Positions 1 to 8,403 of a stretch of DNA of 64,000 nt are shown here, one piece after another (positions within the stretch are counted from its first letter, which is position 1; every line of letters begins with the position of its first letter). The stretch is taken from the NCBI GenBank assembly GCA_964468435.1, contig CAYXVE010000009.1, positions 55,683 to 119,682 on the forward strand, given 5' to 3'. Source of the DNA: JBCCTX01 sp964468435 (GTDB lineage Bacteria; Bacteroidota; Bacteroidia; J057). Below the pieces are notes generated by a model, which ran no database searches, was not told where the DNA came from, and was given only the letters and a program-made list of their open reading frames with translations. The position numbers and the translations under genes were made by a program.

Positions 1-657
1 TATCCAGCAGTAGTAGTCAAGTTATTTCCTGCTATTGTGCAGGGGGATGCAGGAGCAGATTCTATTATACGAAGTTTAAAGCTGGCCCAGGAAGAATCAT
101 TAGATGTCATCATCCTTGCACGGGGCGGAGGTTCTCTGGAAGATCTTTGGAATTTTAATGAAGAGATAGTGGCTCGTGAAGTTTTTGCCTCCAGAATTCC
201 CGTGATTACGGGTATTGGTCATGAGACAGACTTCACGATTTCGGACTTTGTAGCAGATCGCCGTGCATCTACACCTACTGCGGCAGCTGAGTATGCTGTT
301 CCTGACCAGCTCGCTTTATTGCAGATGTTAAATGAATACAAGACACAGTTGCAAACCGGCTTGCAGCGATTTGTTGACTTCAAGAAGCAATTACTGGACG
401 ATTATACCTATCGTCTTCATCTGGCTGGTAAGGACATTATTCAACAAAAGCATCATGAATTGAATATTCTTAGGACGAAGTTAGAGGGCATGGATATTAC
501 TAGATTACTGGATCAGGGATACAGTCTCACATTAAAAGCAGGAAAGATCATACAAAGTATTGACAAGTTAGTTCAGGGAGATGATATTGATACCGTTTTT
601 TCGGATGGTAGAGTATATTCAAAGGTGGGAAAAATCGAAAGCAGTAAAAAAGATTGA
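1..657 (+). CDS. xseA: Exodeoxyribonuclease VII large subunit, 3' part
   Basis: The frame is open from base 1, so this is the C-terminal half (218 codons) of a protein that is normally 400-450 residues; the GTG at base 37 is internal, because the codons before it (YPAVVVKLFPAIVQG) already read as XseA. Conserved blocks are visible: ARGGGSLEDLWNFN, then GIGHETDFTISDFVADRRA and TPTAAAE, followed by a long helical coiled region. With XseB it forms the nuclease that degrades single-stranded DNA to oligonucleotides in mismatch and recombination repair in the cytoplasm. xseB follows after 28 bases, so the two are surely one operon. Confidence 0.97.
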   Translation, partial: YPAVVVKLFPAIVQGDAGADSIIRSLKLAQEESLDVIILARGGGSLEDLWNFNEEIVAREVFASRIPVITGIGHETDFTISDFVADRRASTPTAAAEYAVPDQLALLQMLNEYKTQLQTGLQRFVDFKKQLLDDYTYRLHLAGKDIIQQKHHELNILRTKLEGMDITRLLDQGYSLTLKAGKIIQSIDKLVQGDDIDTVFSDGRVYSKVGKIESSKKD

Positions 658-685
658 ATACAGTACAAAGTAGAAATTTTAAGCT

Positions 686-892
686 ATGGAAGAATCATTT
701 TCACTAGAAGAAAAGATAGAACAGATCAAAGCCATTGTTGAGAAGATGCAGAAAGGCGTAGTGGATTTTGATGAGCATGTATCGCTATTTAAAGAAGGTA
801 TCCAACTTGTAAAAGACTGTCAGCAATACCTCGAGGGAGCAGAAACAAAGATCCAGCAATTAGTAGATGGAAACTGGGAGGTATTTGATTAG
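686..892 (+). CDS. xseB: Exodeoxyribonuclease VII small subunit
   Basis: A 68-residue acidic helical protein, the usual size of XseB. It shows the family pattern EEKIEQIKAIVEKMQKG followed by a FDEHVSLFKEGIQL-type second helix. It binds the large subunit XseA to form exonuclease VII. The ATG is 28 bases after the xseA stop, which fits a two-gene operon. About 217 bases without a gene follow before the next start; I see no clear terminator in them. Confidence 0.93.
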   Translation: MEESFSLEEKIEQIKAIVEKMQKGVVDFDEHVSLFKEGIQLVKDCQQYLEGAETKIQQLVDGNWEVFD

Positions 893-1109
893 GAATGATC
901 ACAAAATGGATTGAGATAAAGAGATGATTTTATTAAATTTGTTTTCATTTATATTTTAATCCCTAATCAATATTACCCGATAAACAATCATATTGACCTG
1001 TGGTCTAAATAATCCTGTTTGCAGAAAAGTGATATTGATCCTATATACAGACTTTTGCCAAAAACTGGTGAATCATTTTTAAATCTTTCAATCGAAAAAA
1101 CTTTAACAC

Positions 1110-1493
1110 ATGCAAATTCAAGGTAAGCTGTACGCAAAATTTGATACACAACAGATAAAAGAAACCTTTAAGAAGAGGGAATTTGTCATTGAATATATAG
1201 AAGGGAACCCTATGTATCCTCAGTATGTATTATTCCAGTTGATTCAGGATCGGTGCAACCTGATAGACAAATTTGGAAGAGGAGATGAGTTGACTGTGGA
1301 GTTCAATCTTCGAGGCAGGGAGTGGACCTCTCCACAAGGTGAGAAAAAGTATTTCAACAGTCTTGAAGCCTGGCGAATTACGCCTGCCGCTCAGCAATCT
1401 GCACAAGGAGGGGGGACAACTTCTGCTCCAATGGAATCTCCTGCAGCCATGGACGTAACTGATATGTCAGATTCAGATGATCTTCCATTTTAG
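1110..1493 (+). CDS. DUF3127 protein with SSB-like acidic tail
   Basis: A 127-residue protein of the Bacteroidota family DUF3127. The N-terminal 90 residues look like a beta-rich OB-like domain (MQIQGKLYAKF, REFVIEYIEG, FQLIQDRCNLIDKF, WRITP). A glycine/serine/proline linker follows, and the protein ends in the acidic tail DMSDSDDLPF. That ending closely resembles the C-terminal peptide of single-stranded DNA-binding protein (DDDIPF type), which docks repair and replication enzymes. Family function is not established. From fold, tail and position next to xseAB I infer a single-strand DNA or nucleoprotein role. It is transcribed alone, with gaps of 217 and 133 bases around it. Confidence 0.85.
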   Translation: MQIQGKLYAKFDTQQIKETFKKREFVIEYIEGNPMYPQYVLFQLIQDRCNLIDKFGRGDELTVEFNLRGREWTSPQGEKKYFNSLEAWRITPAAQQSAQGGGTTSAPMESPAAMDVTDMSDSDDLPF

Positions 1494-1626
1494 GGATAAA
1501 AATAGGGATAATCAGGTGACAAAATTGTGCTTATTTTAACATGTGTAAAATAAAACGATATTTTACTCTTTTATACAATAGATAAGCACGATTTTTGTTG
1601 CTTAAATAATATATACAAGGAAACAT

Positions 1627-2019
1627 ATGGCTACCTATAAGCGTGTCATGTTAATTGATGACAATGAAATCGATAACATCATCAACGAAAAAATCATAGA
1701 AGCTACTAATTTTGCTGAAAATATCCTTAAGTTTCAAACTGGACAGGAAGCATTAGAATATCTCTCCAGCAATCAGGATAATCTCGCAGAAATACCTGAG
1801 ATCGTTTTTCTCGACATTAATATGCCTATCATGGATGGTTTCCAGTTTTTGGAAGACTTTGAAAAATTTTCTCAGGATGTACACGATCGTTGTAAGATCA
1901 TTATGCTTTCATCTTCTATCAGCCCCAAAGATATAGATCGTGCTGCAAGTAGTAAATATGTCAAAAAATATCTCAATAAGCCCCTGAAGCCCAGGTATCT
2001 CGAAGCGATTGTACTTTAA
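1627..2019 (+). CDS. Stand-alone response regulator receiver (CheY-like)
   Basis: A 130-residue single receiver domain without an output domain. The acidic pair D11-D12 (LIDDNEID), the phospho-acceptor D63 (VFLDINMP), a serine at the switch position (MLSSSI) and a NKP lysine motif near residue 117 are all present, so phosphorylation is expected to be normal. No histidine kinase is nearby. Such lone receivers in Bacteroidota usually relay phosphate inside larger histidine kinase networks. Its stop codon overlaps the start of the next short frame (TAATG), which suggests that a downstream gene was once translationally coupled to it. Confidence 0.93.
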   Translation: MATYKRVMLIDDNEIDNIINEKIIEATNFAENILKFQTGQEALEYLSSNQDNLAEIPEIVFLDINMPIMDGFQFLEDFEKFSQDVHDRCKIIMLSSSISPKDIDRAASSKYVKKYLNKPLKPRYLEAIVL

Positions 2020-2261
2020 TGAATGGAGGATTAGATATTTCCCGGAGTAGTATATTCGAGCGACATCCATGGCTAGGATACATCCTCGGTACGGCGTTTA
2101 TACTGATTATTCTGGATGTATGCGCTTCTATATTATTGCTAAATAATCGTCAAAGGGATATCATAACTTCCCATCCTTATTATCACCATGGCTTGATACC
2201 CAATCGAACATCTGTTGTAAGATGGGGTGAATGGTCTTACCTGGAGCACTCAGTATCCTGA
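2019..2261 (+). pseudogene. Truncated N-terminus of a membrane-anchored protein, possibly SGNH/GDSL hydrolase type
   Basis: An 80-codon frame that overlaps the receiver gene stop by one base. It has one transmembrane helix (about residues 18-42, GYILGTAFILIILDVCASIL) followed by HPYYHHGLIPNRT and WGEWSY. A 'yyHHgL.pN...WG...Y' segment after a single anchor is typical of the start of some Bacteroidota SGNH/GDSL hydrolases, where it should lead to a TNSLGFRD-like block and a GDS catalytic motif. Neither appears: the frame ends within 25 residues, and the sequence continues in another frame as something else. I read it as a 5' fragment left by a deletion. The family assignment is tentative. Confidence 0.45.
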
Positions 2262-2673
2262 GTTGGTAGGTATTGAGGAAAATCCCTTTGATCCAATAGG
2301 TGTAGTGATCCGGCATAATGTTAGCAAGGCAAAATTATGGCTGGATATGAAGCAGGGAGCAGATTTTGAGATCATCGATATACATCAGAACTATGTAGTT
2401 GATGAAGAACTGCTCCAATGGCACAAAGCTGACGAAGAAGAGTCAAGGATCTATACCCGCGAAGATCAGGAAATTACAACATTACTACAGTCCCATCAGA
2501 ATATTATTGGTAAGCCTGAGGAGATTATTCTAAATGTATCAGGAGACTTTATGGATATACCTCAACTGGATGAGATTCCTTTTGAAGCGATACCGCTTCA
2601 AAAGATAGGCCTGCAAATAGATGAGTATCGGAGAAATACTGGAAAAGAACAAAACATGAGTTCGATACGGTAA
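2227..2673 (+). CDS. Unrecognised 148-codon frame in a mosaic region
   Basis: This open frame (GTG start) begins inside the preceding fragment and runs 148 codons. The protein is acidic and soluble-looking, with no signal peptide or helix of membrane type and no family I recognise. Codon use looks coding. It ends ten bases before the GH97 remnant, and it is in the same reading frame as that remnant. It may be the middle of a composite pseudogene rather than a working gene: it has no spacing or start signal of its own, and both neighbours are broken. I cannot decide between a real small gene and a remnant. Confidence 0.35.
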   Translation: MNGLTWSTQYPELVGIEENPFDPIGVVIRHNVSKAKLWLDMKQGADFEIIDIHQNYVVDEELLQWHKADEEESRIYTREDQEITTLLQSHQNIIGKPEEIILNVSGDFMDIPQLDEIPFEAIPLQKIGLQIDEYRRNTGKEQNMSSIR

Positions 2674-2682
2674 ACCCATTGA

Positions 2683-2967
2683 TTTTTTTCGCAGTTACCC
2701 GCTGTCTGGGATGAGATACAATTCCTGGAGGGAGAGATTGGAAAATGTGTTGTAATAGCCCGTAGAAAGGGAAGATAATAGTATCTAGGTGCTATTACTA
2801 ATAAAAAAAGCAGGACGCTTAACATCGAATTACCTATGTTGGGGAAAGGAACTGTATATGATGTAGAACTATATAAAGATTTACCTTACAGCGATATTGA
2901 GATTACCGATCAAAAAATAGACCGTGCAGCATCGACAAATTGTACGTTCGATCGAACCCAATGGTAG
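2683..2967 (+). pseudogene. Decayed C-terminus of a GH97 glycoside hydrolase
   Basis: Translating this stretch in one frame gives FFSQLPAVWDEIQFLEGEIG, then VVIARRKG, two stop codons, YLGAITNKKSRTLNIEL, and a C-terminal beta segment ending in TQW. This is the signature end of GH97 alpha-glucosidases/galactosidases, where P-x-x-WDE, 'iGkyvviARRkGd.WyvGa.T' and 'R.l.i.L.fL..G' occur in the same order. The two stops (near 2775-2780) sit where 'DNW' is expected, and the bases look like one inserted and one lost base. The catalytic domain and N-terminus are absent. The remnant is non-functional and suggests that a carbohydrate-use gene was lost here. Confidence 0.7.
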
Positions 2968-3013
2968 CATAACTATGATACGGACGCCTCAGTAATACAT
3001 GTAAATACACATA

Positions 3014-3532
3014 TCAAAACGTATCATCAGGAATCGTTTGTCCAGTATCCTCTTTAATATCGTCTAATTGTTGGCGGATAATTTGAATAGTCTCTTCAGT
3101 ATGGTGATCTTCCCATTCGAGCGGCATATGTGTGTTTTGATCTGAGGATACGGGCATATTAGCTGCCTGTTGGTTTTTTTGTCGTGCTTCCTGAAAGAAG
3201 TATATAGATCCTGTAACAATCATAGAAGTAACCAACACCAGCACCCCCATCATCATAACTCGCAGTTGATTTTGTTTACTTATGGAAGTTATTTGCTTGG
3301 ATTTGGGGTCGGGATGAGTTTCTGCAACAAATCTCATGATATTGTTGCAGGTTTCGTCGGAGGGATCTACCTCCATACGTATTAATTTGTCAACGATCTG
3401 TTGGTAAGATTCGAAGGTTTCCCAAAGTTGATCGTCAGTGTAAAGGGCATCCAGGAAAGCTTCACTTTCCCGGATGCTCATTTCATTATACAGAAATCTG
3501 ATGATATCTTCTTCAGTGAACTTGTGTTTCAT
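3014..3532 (-). CDS. Putative anti-sigma factor, single-pass membrane protein
   Basis: A 172-residue protein with a soluble N-terminal region of about 90 residues (FTEEDIIRFLYNEMS, helical, as in anti-sigma domains), one transmembrane helix near residues 92-113 (MMMGVLVLVTSMIVTGSIYFF) and a polar periplasmic tail. Its start lies inside the end of the ECF sigma gene (20-base overlap), so the pair is translationally coupled. This is the standard arrangement for an ECF sigma factor and the membrane protein that holds it inactive. Sequence similarity to a named anti-sigma family is weak; the role rests mainly on topology and position. Confidence 0.7.
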   Translation of the reverse strand: MKHKFTEEDIIRFLYNEMSIRESEAFLDALYTDDQLWETFESYQQIVDKLIRMEVDPSDETCNNIMRFVAETHPDPKSKQITSISKQNQLRVMMMGVLVLVTSMIVTGSIYFFQEARQKNQQAANMPVSSDQNTHMPLEWEDHHTEETIQIIRQQLDDIKEDTGQTIPDDTF

Positions 3533-4121
3533 AACTTATATTGCTATCAGCTTCGCTAGCCAGCTTCTTGAGATTAAGAAGAGCATATCGCATTCTACCC
3601 AGTGCAGTGTTGATACTCACATCTGTCAGCTCTGCAATTTCCTTGAAGGAAAGATCTGCATAACTTCTCATGATAAGTACTTCTCGCTGCTTATCGGGTA
3701 GTAGTTGAATAAGCTTTCTTATGTAACGTGCATTTTCGTCTCTTATTATCTCTGACTCTGCACTTTCTTCTGCACGATGGACTGAGTTGAAGATATCATA
3801 ATCTTCGCTCTCTCTCTGGAGGGGTGTACGCTGAGCTTTGCGAAAATGATCGATAGCAAGGTTGCGGGCAATGCGAATTACCCAGGGTAAAAATTTACCC
3901 TCTTCATTATATTTGCCGGATCTGATCATGGATACGATTTTGATCATTGTATCCTGAAAAAGGTCTTCAGCTATGCTGCGATCTTTGACGATCAGGTAAA
4001 TAGTGGTAAATACCTTGGATTTGTACCTGGTGAGCAAGACTTCAAAGCAAGATTCGTTACCTTCGATAAAGCGTTTGATCAGGTCTTTATCTTGTAGATC
4101 TGAGATTAGCCCTTTGTCCAT
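3513..4121 (-). CDS. ECF sigma-70 factor with coupled anti-sigma
   Basis: A 202-residue ECF sigma factor. Region 2 is clear (RSIAEDLFQDTMIKI, FLPWVIRIARNLAIDHFRK), followed by a variable linker and region 4 (LPDKQREVLIMRSYADLSFK, with helix-turn-helix ISINTALGRMRYALLNLK). It recruits RNA polymerase to a stress- or envelope-specific promoter set that cannot be deduced here. It overlaps the membrane anti-sigma gene downstream. uvrA starts 236 bases away on the other strand, so the two share a divergent promoter region; that does not by itself show that uvrA is a target. Confidence 0.93.
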   Translation of the reverse strand: MDKGLISDLQDKDLIKRFIEGNESCFEVLLTRYKSKVFTTIYLIVKDRSIAEDLFQDTMIKIVSMIRSGKYNEEGKFLPWVIRIARNLAIDHFRKAQRTPLQRESEDYDIFNSVHRAEESAESEIIRDENARYIRKLIQLLPDKQREVLIMRSYADLSFKEIAELTDVSINTALGRMRYALLNLKKLASEADSNISYETQVH

Positions 4122-4357
4122 AGGCTGAGTTTGATTTAAAGTTGTGATTTAAGACAATCTGTAGCGATTAACTCGGTGCTGATCATAAGCGTGAATGGGC
4201 AATATATCCAACAGCCGGGTTGAAAAATCGTTATATATAAAGAACGTGAGTTAAGTTTGACATCATATTGAAATATTTTTGTCTTGTATTTTAACTTTAG
4301 TGTTTATTTATACGATTGGATAGTTATTATTCTATGCTAAATGGTTAATTATTCTGT

Positions 4358-7129
4358 ATGAATAGTATATACATAAAGAATGCCAGAGTGAACAATCTGA
4401 AGAACATTTCTGTAGAAATTGAGCGTGAGAAGTTGGTGGTGATTACAGGTGTGAGTGGTTCAGGAAAGTCTTCACTAGCATTTGATACCCTGTACGCAGA
4501 GGGGCAAAGACGGTATGTGGAGAGTCTCAGCTCGTATGCCAGACAGTTTATGGAGCGCATGGATAAGCCCGAAGTGGATTATATTCAGGGAATCGCACCT
4601 GCAATGGCTATCCAGCAAAAGGTGAGCACCTCCAATCCACGCTCTACAGTAGGTACGGTTACGGAAATATATGACTACCTGAAATTACTTTTTGCCAGAG
4701 TGGGCAAAACTTATTCACCCGTGTCTGGAAAATTAGTCACACGTGATGCAGTTAATGACGTTGTAGACTACCTGATTCATAACGAAGCAGGTAGTAAAAT
4801 TCTTATACTGAGTGAAATTTTTGTCCGCAGTAGAGGTTATAAAGCTGAGTTGGCGCTCAGCTTGCAGAAAGGTTTTTCGCGTATTTGGGAAGATGGAGCA
4901 GTTAAATACATTGAAGAATTGCTCGATGAACCCAAACTTCCCCGGAAAAAATCTTTTTATCAACTCATAGACCGAACCAAACTCAAACTGGATGACATCG
5001 ATGATACCCGTTCACGTCTGGCAGATAGTATACAGACTGCCTATCAGGAGGGCCTGGGAAGTTGCTCTATACAAGTCAATGAGGAGGAGCTCAAGCATTT
5101 TTCCGAAAAGTTTGAGGCAGATGGAATCTCTTTTGAAGTTCTCTCTGTCAATCTCTTTAGTTTTAATAATCCCTATGGAGCCTGCAAAGCTTGTGAAGGA
5201 TTTGGACGTATACTGGGTATCGATGAAGATCTTGTCATACCCTATAAAAACCTATCGGTATATGAAGGGGCGGTAGCACCGTGGAGAGGTGAGGTTATGG
5301 GACAATATCAGGATGAATTTATTGAGGCGGCTACCGAAGTAGATTTCCCCATACACAGACCTTACTACGATCTCAATGACAAGGAACGTGATATGCTGTG
5401 GAATGGTACTCATGGTGCCTGGGGTATCAACCAGTTTTTTCAATATCTCAGTTCCAAAACTCATAAAATTCAATATCGGGTCATGCTGGCAAGATACCGG
5501 GGTTATACTACCTGCCCTGAGTGCAGGGGTAGCCGTATTCGCAAAGATGCTTTATATGTAAAAGTGGATCAATATGATATTGCTGAGCTGATGTTTTTGG
5601 AATTGGAGGAATTGCAGAAAGTAATCTCACAAATAAAACTAGATGAGCGTTCAGAGCATATTGCAGAAAGAGTACTAAAAGAAATCAGGGACAGACTGGA
5701 ATACCTTAACCGTGTGGGGCTGGGCTATTTGACCTTGAGTCGCAAGATCAACACACTTTCTGGAGGCGAGATGCAGCGCATACGTCTGGCAACTTCACTA
5801 GGCAGTGGTCTGGTAGGTGCCATGTATATCCTGGACGAACCTAGTATCGGTTTGCATCCCAGAGATACCGACCGGCTGATCTCCATTCTGGAAGACCTAC
5901 GTGATCGGGGTAATACGGTCATCGTCGTGGAGCACGATGAAGGCATCATGCACAAGGCAGATCAGCTGATCGATATGGGCCCCGGCGCCGGCGAACTGGG
6001 CGGCGAAGTGGTTTTTAACGGCAGATACGAAGAGCTGGAATCTGCACAAACACTGACTTCCGATTATCTAAAGGGGCTAAAACTGATACCACTGCCAGAG
6101 AAACGACGTAAATTATCCAATTGGATGAAGATCAGAGGTGCGCGCTTGCATAACCTCAAAGGAGTAAATGTGGATATTCCACTCCATGCACTATCAGTGA
6201 TTACAGGAGTAAGTGGGTCAGGGAAAAGTACACTGATCCAGAAGATATTATATCCCACGATCCGTAGACAACTGGGAGAGAGTACTGTCAAGACCGGATT
6301 TATCGAAGGGATGGAAGGCGATTGGAAATTGATCGAAGGGGTAGAGATGGTGGATCAGAGCCCGATAGGCCGTAGTGCACGTTCAAATCCTGCTACTTAT
6401 GTGAAAGCTTATGATTATGTCCGTGAATTATTTGCTTCGCAACCTAAGGCTCAACTCAAAAACCTCAAACCCGGTAATTTTTCCTTTAACATAGATGGAG
6501 GGCGATGCGATGAGTGCCAGGGAGAGGGCTATGTAACGGTGGAAATGCAGTTTCTTCCGGATGTAAAATTGCTGTGTGAGGTTTGTCAGGGCAAACGTTT
6601 CAAAAAGCACATACTGGAGATTACTTATAAGGGAAAAAATATTGATGATGTGTTGAACATGACCATCTCGGAAGCATTGCAGTTTTTTGATGATGAGAAA
6701 AAGATTAAAAACAAGCTGGAGGTACTGGAAAGGGTAGGACTGGGATACTTGAGAATGGGACAAAGTACCAGTACTCTCTCTGGAGGTGAAGCCCAGCGGA
6801 TGAAGCTGGCTTTTTTTCTGAGTCAGAGTTCACAGAATCAGGGCGTGGTTTACATCTTTGATGAACCCACTACCGGACTTCATTTTGATGATATCAACAA
6901 ACTCCTTATTGCGATCTATGAACTCATCGAAAGGGGAAATACCGTCCTGATCATCGAACACAACCTCGATGTGATCAAATGCGCAGACTGGATTGTGGAT
7001 CTGGGACCAGAAGGGGGAAATGGGGGAGGGCAGGTGATTTTCCAGGGAAGGCCGGAGGGACTATTGACGGTAGAAGAGTCTTATACAGCAAAGTATTTGA
7101 AAGGGAAACTTCCTGTAGTGGAGAGGTAA
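4358..7129 (+). CDS. uvrA: Excinuclease ABC subunit A
   Basis: A 923-residue protein of normal UvrA length. It has two ABC ATPase halves, each with Walker A GVSGSGKS (residues 31-38 and in the second half), signature TLSGGE-type motifs and Walker B/H-loop segments (ILDEPSIGLHPRD, IFDEPTTGLHFDD). The C-terminal zinc finger is intact (CDECQGEGY and CEVCQGKRF). UvrA dimers find DNA lesions and load UvrB in nucleotide excision repair. In the first half the cysteine pair expected just upstream of FSFNNPYGACKAC is replaced by FEADGI (residues 252-257), leaving only C276/C279 and the later CPEC pair. I recall the same pattern from other Bacteroidota UvrA proteins. No uvrB or uvrC is nearby. Confidence 0.98.
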   Translation: MNSIYIKNARVNNLKNISVEIEREKLVVITGVSGSGKSSLAFDTLYAEGQRRYVESLSSYARQFMERMDKPEVDYIQGIAPAMAIQQKVSTSNPRSTVGTVTEIYDYLKLLFARVGKTYSPVSGKLVTRDAVNDVVDYLIHNEAGSKILILSEIFVRSRGYKAELALSLQKGFSRIWEDGAVKYIEELLDEPKLPRKKSFYQLIDRTKLKLDDIDDTRSRLADSIQTAYQEGLGSCSIQVNEEELKHFSEKFEADGISFEVLSVNLFSFNNPYGACKACEGFGRILGIDEDLVIPYKNLSVYEGAVAPWRGEVMGQYQDEFIEAATEVDFPIHRPYYDLNDKERDMLWNGTHGAWGINQFFQYLSSKTHKIQYRVMLARYRGYTTCPECRGSRIRKDALYVKVDQYDIAELMFLELEELQKVISQIKLDERSEHIAERVLKEIRDRLEYLNRVGLGYLTLSRKINTLSGGEMQRIRLATSLGSGLVGAMYILDEPSIGLHPRDTDRLISILEDLRDRGNTVIVVEHDEGIMHKADQLIDMGPGAGELGGEVVFNGRYEELESAQTLTSDYLKGLKLIPLPEKRRKLSNWMKIRGARLHNLKGVNVDIPLHALSVITGVSGSGKSTLIQKILYPTIRRQLGESTVKTGFIEGMEGDWKLIEGVEMVDQSPIGRSARSNPATYVKAYDYVRELFASQPKAQLKNLKPGNFSFNIDGGRCDECQGEGYVTVEMQFLPDVKLLCEVCQGKRFKKHILEITYKGKNIDDVLNMTISEALQFFDDEKKIKNKLEVLERVGLGYLRMGQSTSTLSGGEAQRMKLAFFLSQSSQNQGVVYIFDEPTTGLHFDDINKLLIAIYELIERGNTVLIIEHNLDVIKCADWIVDLGPEGGNGGGQVIFQGRPEGLLTVEESYTAKYLKGKLPVVER

Positions 7130-7160
7130 CTGTGTATAGTAGTATTTTGAGAGAACCTGA

Positions 7161-7259
7161 GTACCTGCCAGAAGCATGTATAGATCTCCATTAGGCATTG
7201 TAATCTTTATTTAGATATAATACCGTTTGATGCATTCAAACTCATGCTTCTGGAAGTAC
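7161..7259. repeat. Inverted repeat between convergent genes
   Basis: Bases 7168-7178 (CCAGAAGCATG) and 7243-7253 (CATGCTTCTGG) are perfect inverted copies, and GTAC stands outside each arm at 7161-7164 and 7256-7259. The loop is 64 bases of AT-rich sequence without an open frame. It lies between uvrA and the convergent secreted-protein gene. It could form a long cruciform or a weak bidirectional terminator, or be a tiny MITE-like element; there is no U-run on either side and no clear target duplication. Confidence 0.5.
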
Positions 7260-7287
7260 CCGCTCATTATGATTTAGTATCTGATTA

Positions 7288-8193
7288 TCATCTACATCTC
7301 GCGCCACCGCGCTGAATGGCATACTGCGTATTACCATTGCGCCATCTTCCCTGGCGGATCAACTGCTTGCTGACAGCATACAAATTGGTATTACCACTGT
7401 TAAAGGCCAGTAAGACAGCTGGCTGTCCCTGATGGGAGACCAACTCCCATCTGCCGGAGTTGCGACCATGAGAAGCTCCCTGTGCGTTGTCTCCATAACT
7501 GCCATCCACATTATAAGAACCTTCATAAGTGATGTAGAAGGACCCATCCGGACAGTAATTGACATAGGTGAGGGAACTAGCCACATGGTCTGACACATAT
7601 GAACTCCTGTTGTAGATGACTACCTGGCAACCAGCGACCATGTTGCGCAATTCGGGATCGTTCAGTACTGGATAAGGGTTTTTGGAAAGTGTTGACTGAC
7701 TGGAATAGGTTTTCATTTCTTCTGTAGCATGTCCGCGCGCATGCTGAGAATAACCATAATCGTAGTCCTGACCCTGAGGAGCACCAGCACCCTGAGAACC
7801 CTGCTGCATGTAAGGGGTAAGATCCACACCAGCGAGATTGTGTTCGGGACTAGTCATGTAAAAAGTTTCTGTGTATCCAAATGCCTGGATTACGAGGGCA
7901 TTTTGATTAGTAGAAGCTGTAAAGTTGGCTGGCCCATTGGTTGCGTAGATAGTACCTGACATCTGGCTACCATGGGCGTTTCCTCTCAGGGCAAAATTGG
8001 CGCCATAAGTGGTCATTACACCATGATATTCGTTACCTTCCTTTTTGAGCTGGAGGGTGATTGTCTGGCTGTTGTTGACAAACATTCCGGTTTGTATGCC
8101 TGTTTGTGCCATGATTTTATCCGTACAAAGAAGGGAAATCGTACAAACAAGTGCGATAAAGTGTCTTCTGATTGTGTTTATCATGTTTAACAA
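7288..8193 (-). CDS. Secreted protein of unknown function
   Basis: A 301-residue protein with a signal peptide (hydrophobic residues 11-28, probable cleavage after KIMAQ). The mature N-terminal half is a beta-rich domain (residues 31-130), followed by a Gln/Gly/Tyr-rich linker (about 131-160) and a C-terminal beta domain with CPDGSFYITYEGSYNVDG and RWELVSHQGQPAVLL. The second domain resembles small secreted beta-sandwich domains found in many bacterial extracellular proteins, but I know of no assigned function. Four cysteines, two near the domain ends, could form disulfides. A second ATG three codons downstream (MINTIRRHF) is an equally good start. It is transcribed alone. Confidence 0.8.
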   Translation of the reverse strand: MLNMINTIRRHFIALVCTISLLCTDKIMAQTGIQTGMFVNNSQTITLQLKKEGNEYHGVMTTYGANFALRGNAHGSQMSGTIYATNGPANFTASTNQNALVIQAFGYTETFYMTSPEHNLAGVDLTPYMQQGSQGAGAPQGQDYDYGYSQHARGHATEEMKTYSSQSTLSKNPYPVLNDPELRNMVAGCQVVIYNRSSYVSDHVASSLTYVNYCPDGSFYITYEGSYNVDGSYGDNAQGASHGRNSGRWELVSHQGQPAVLLAFNSGNTNLYAVSKQLIRQGRWRNGNTQYAIQRGGARCR

Positions 8194-8403
8194 TTTTTTG
8201 TGAGTTGAATCATTTTACCTTCAGACCCATCATTTTTGGGGGAAGGCAGGGATAAATGGATAAGTGTTTAAATAATAGAACAATAATGATTGTGAGCCTT
8301 CCCATATCATGATTCGAACAGACCAGGAACTGATCACTCACCGGGGTATTTTTATTTCCATATTTTTTCAGCGTACCTACCCTTTACGCCTTGATGGAGA
8401 GGG

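Noticed and set aside
37..657. GTG at base 37 as the start of xseA
   Set aside because: The frame is open to base 1 and the preceding codons already match XseA, so the gene is cut by the window edge.
4256..4281. Promoter for uvrA (TTTG then TATTTTTG)
   Set aside because: The spacer is only 14 bases, too short for the Bacteroidota consensus.
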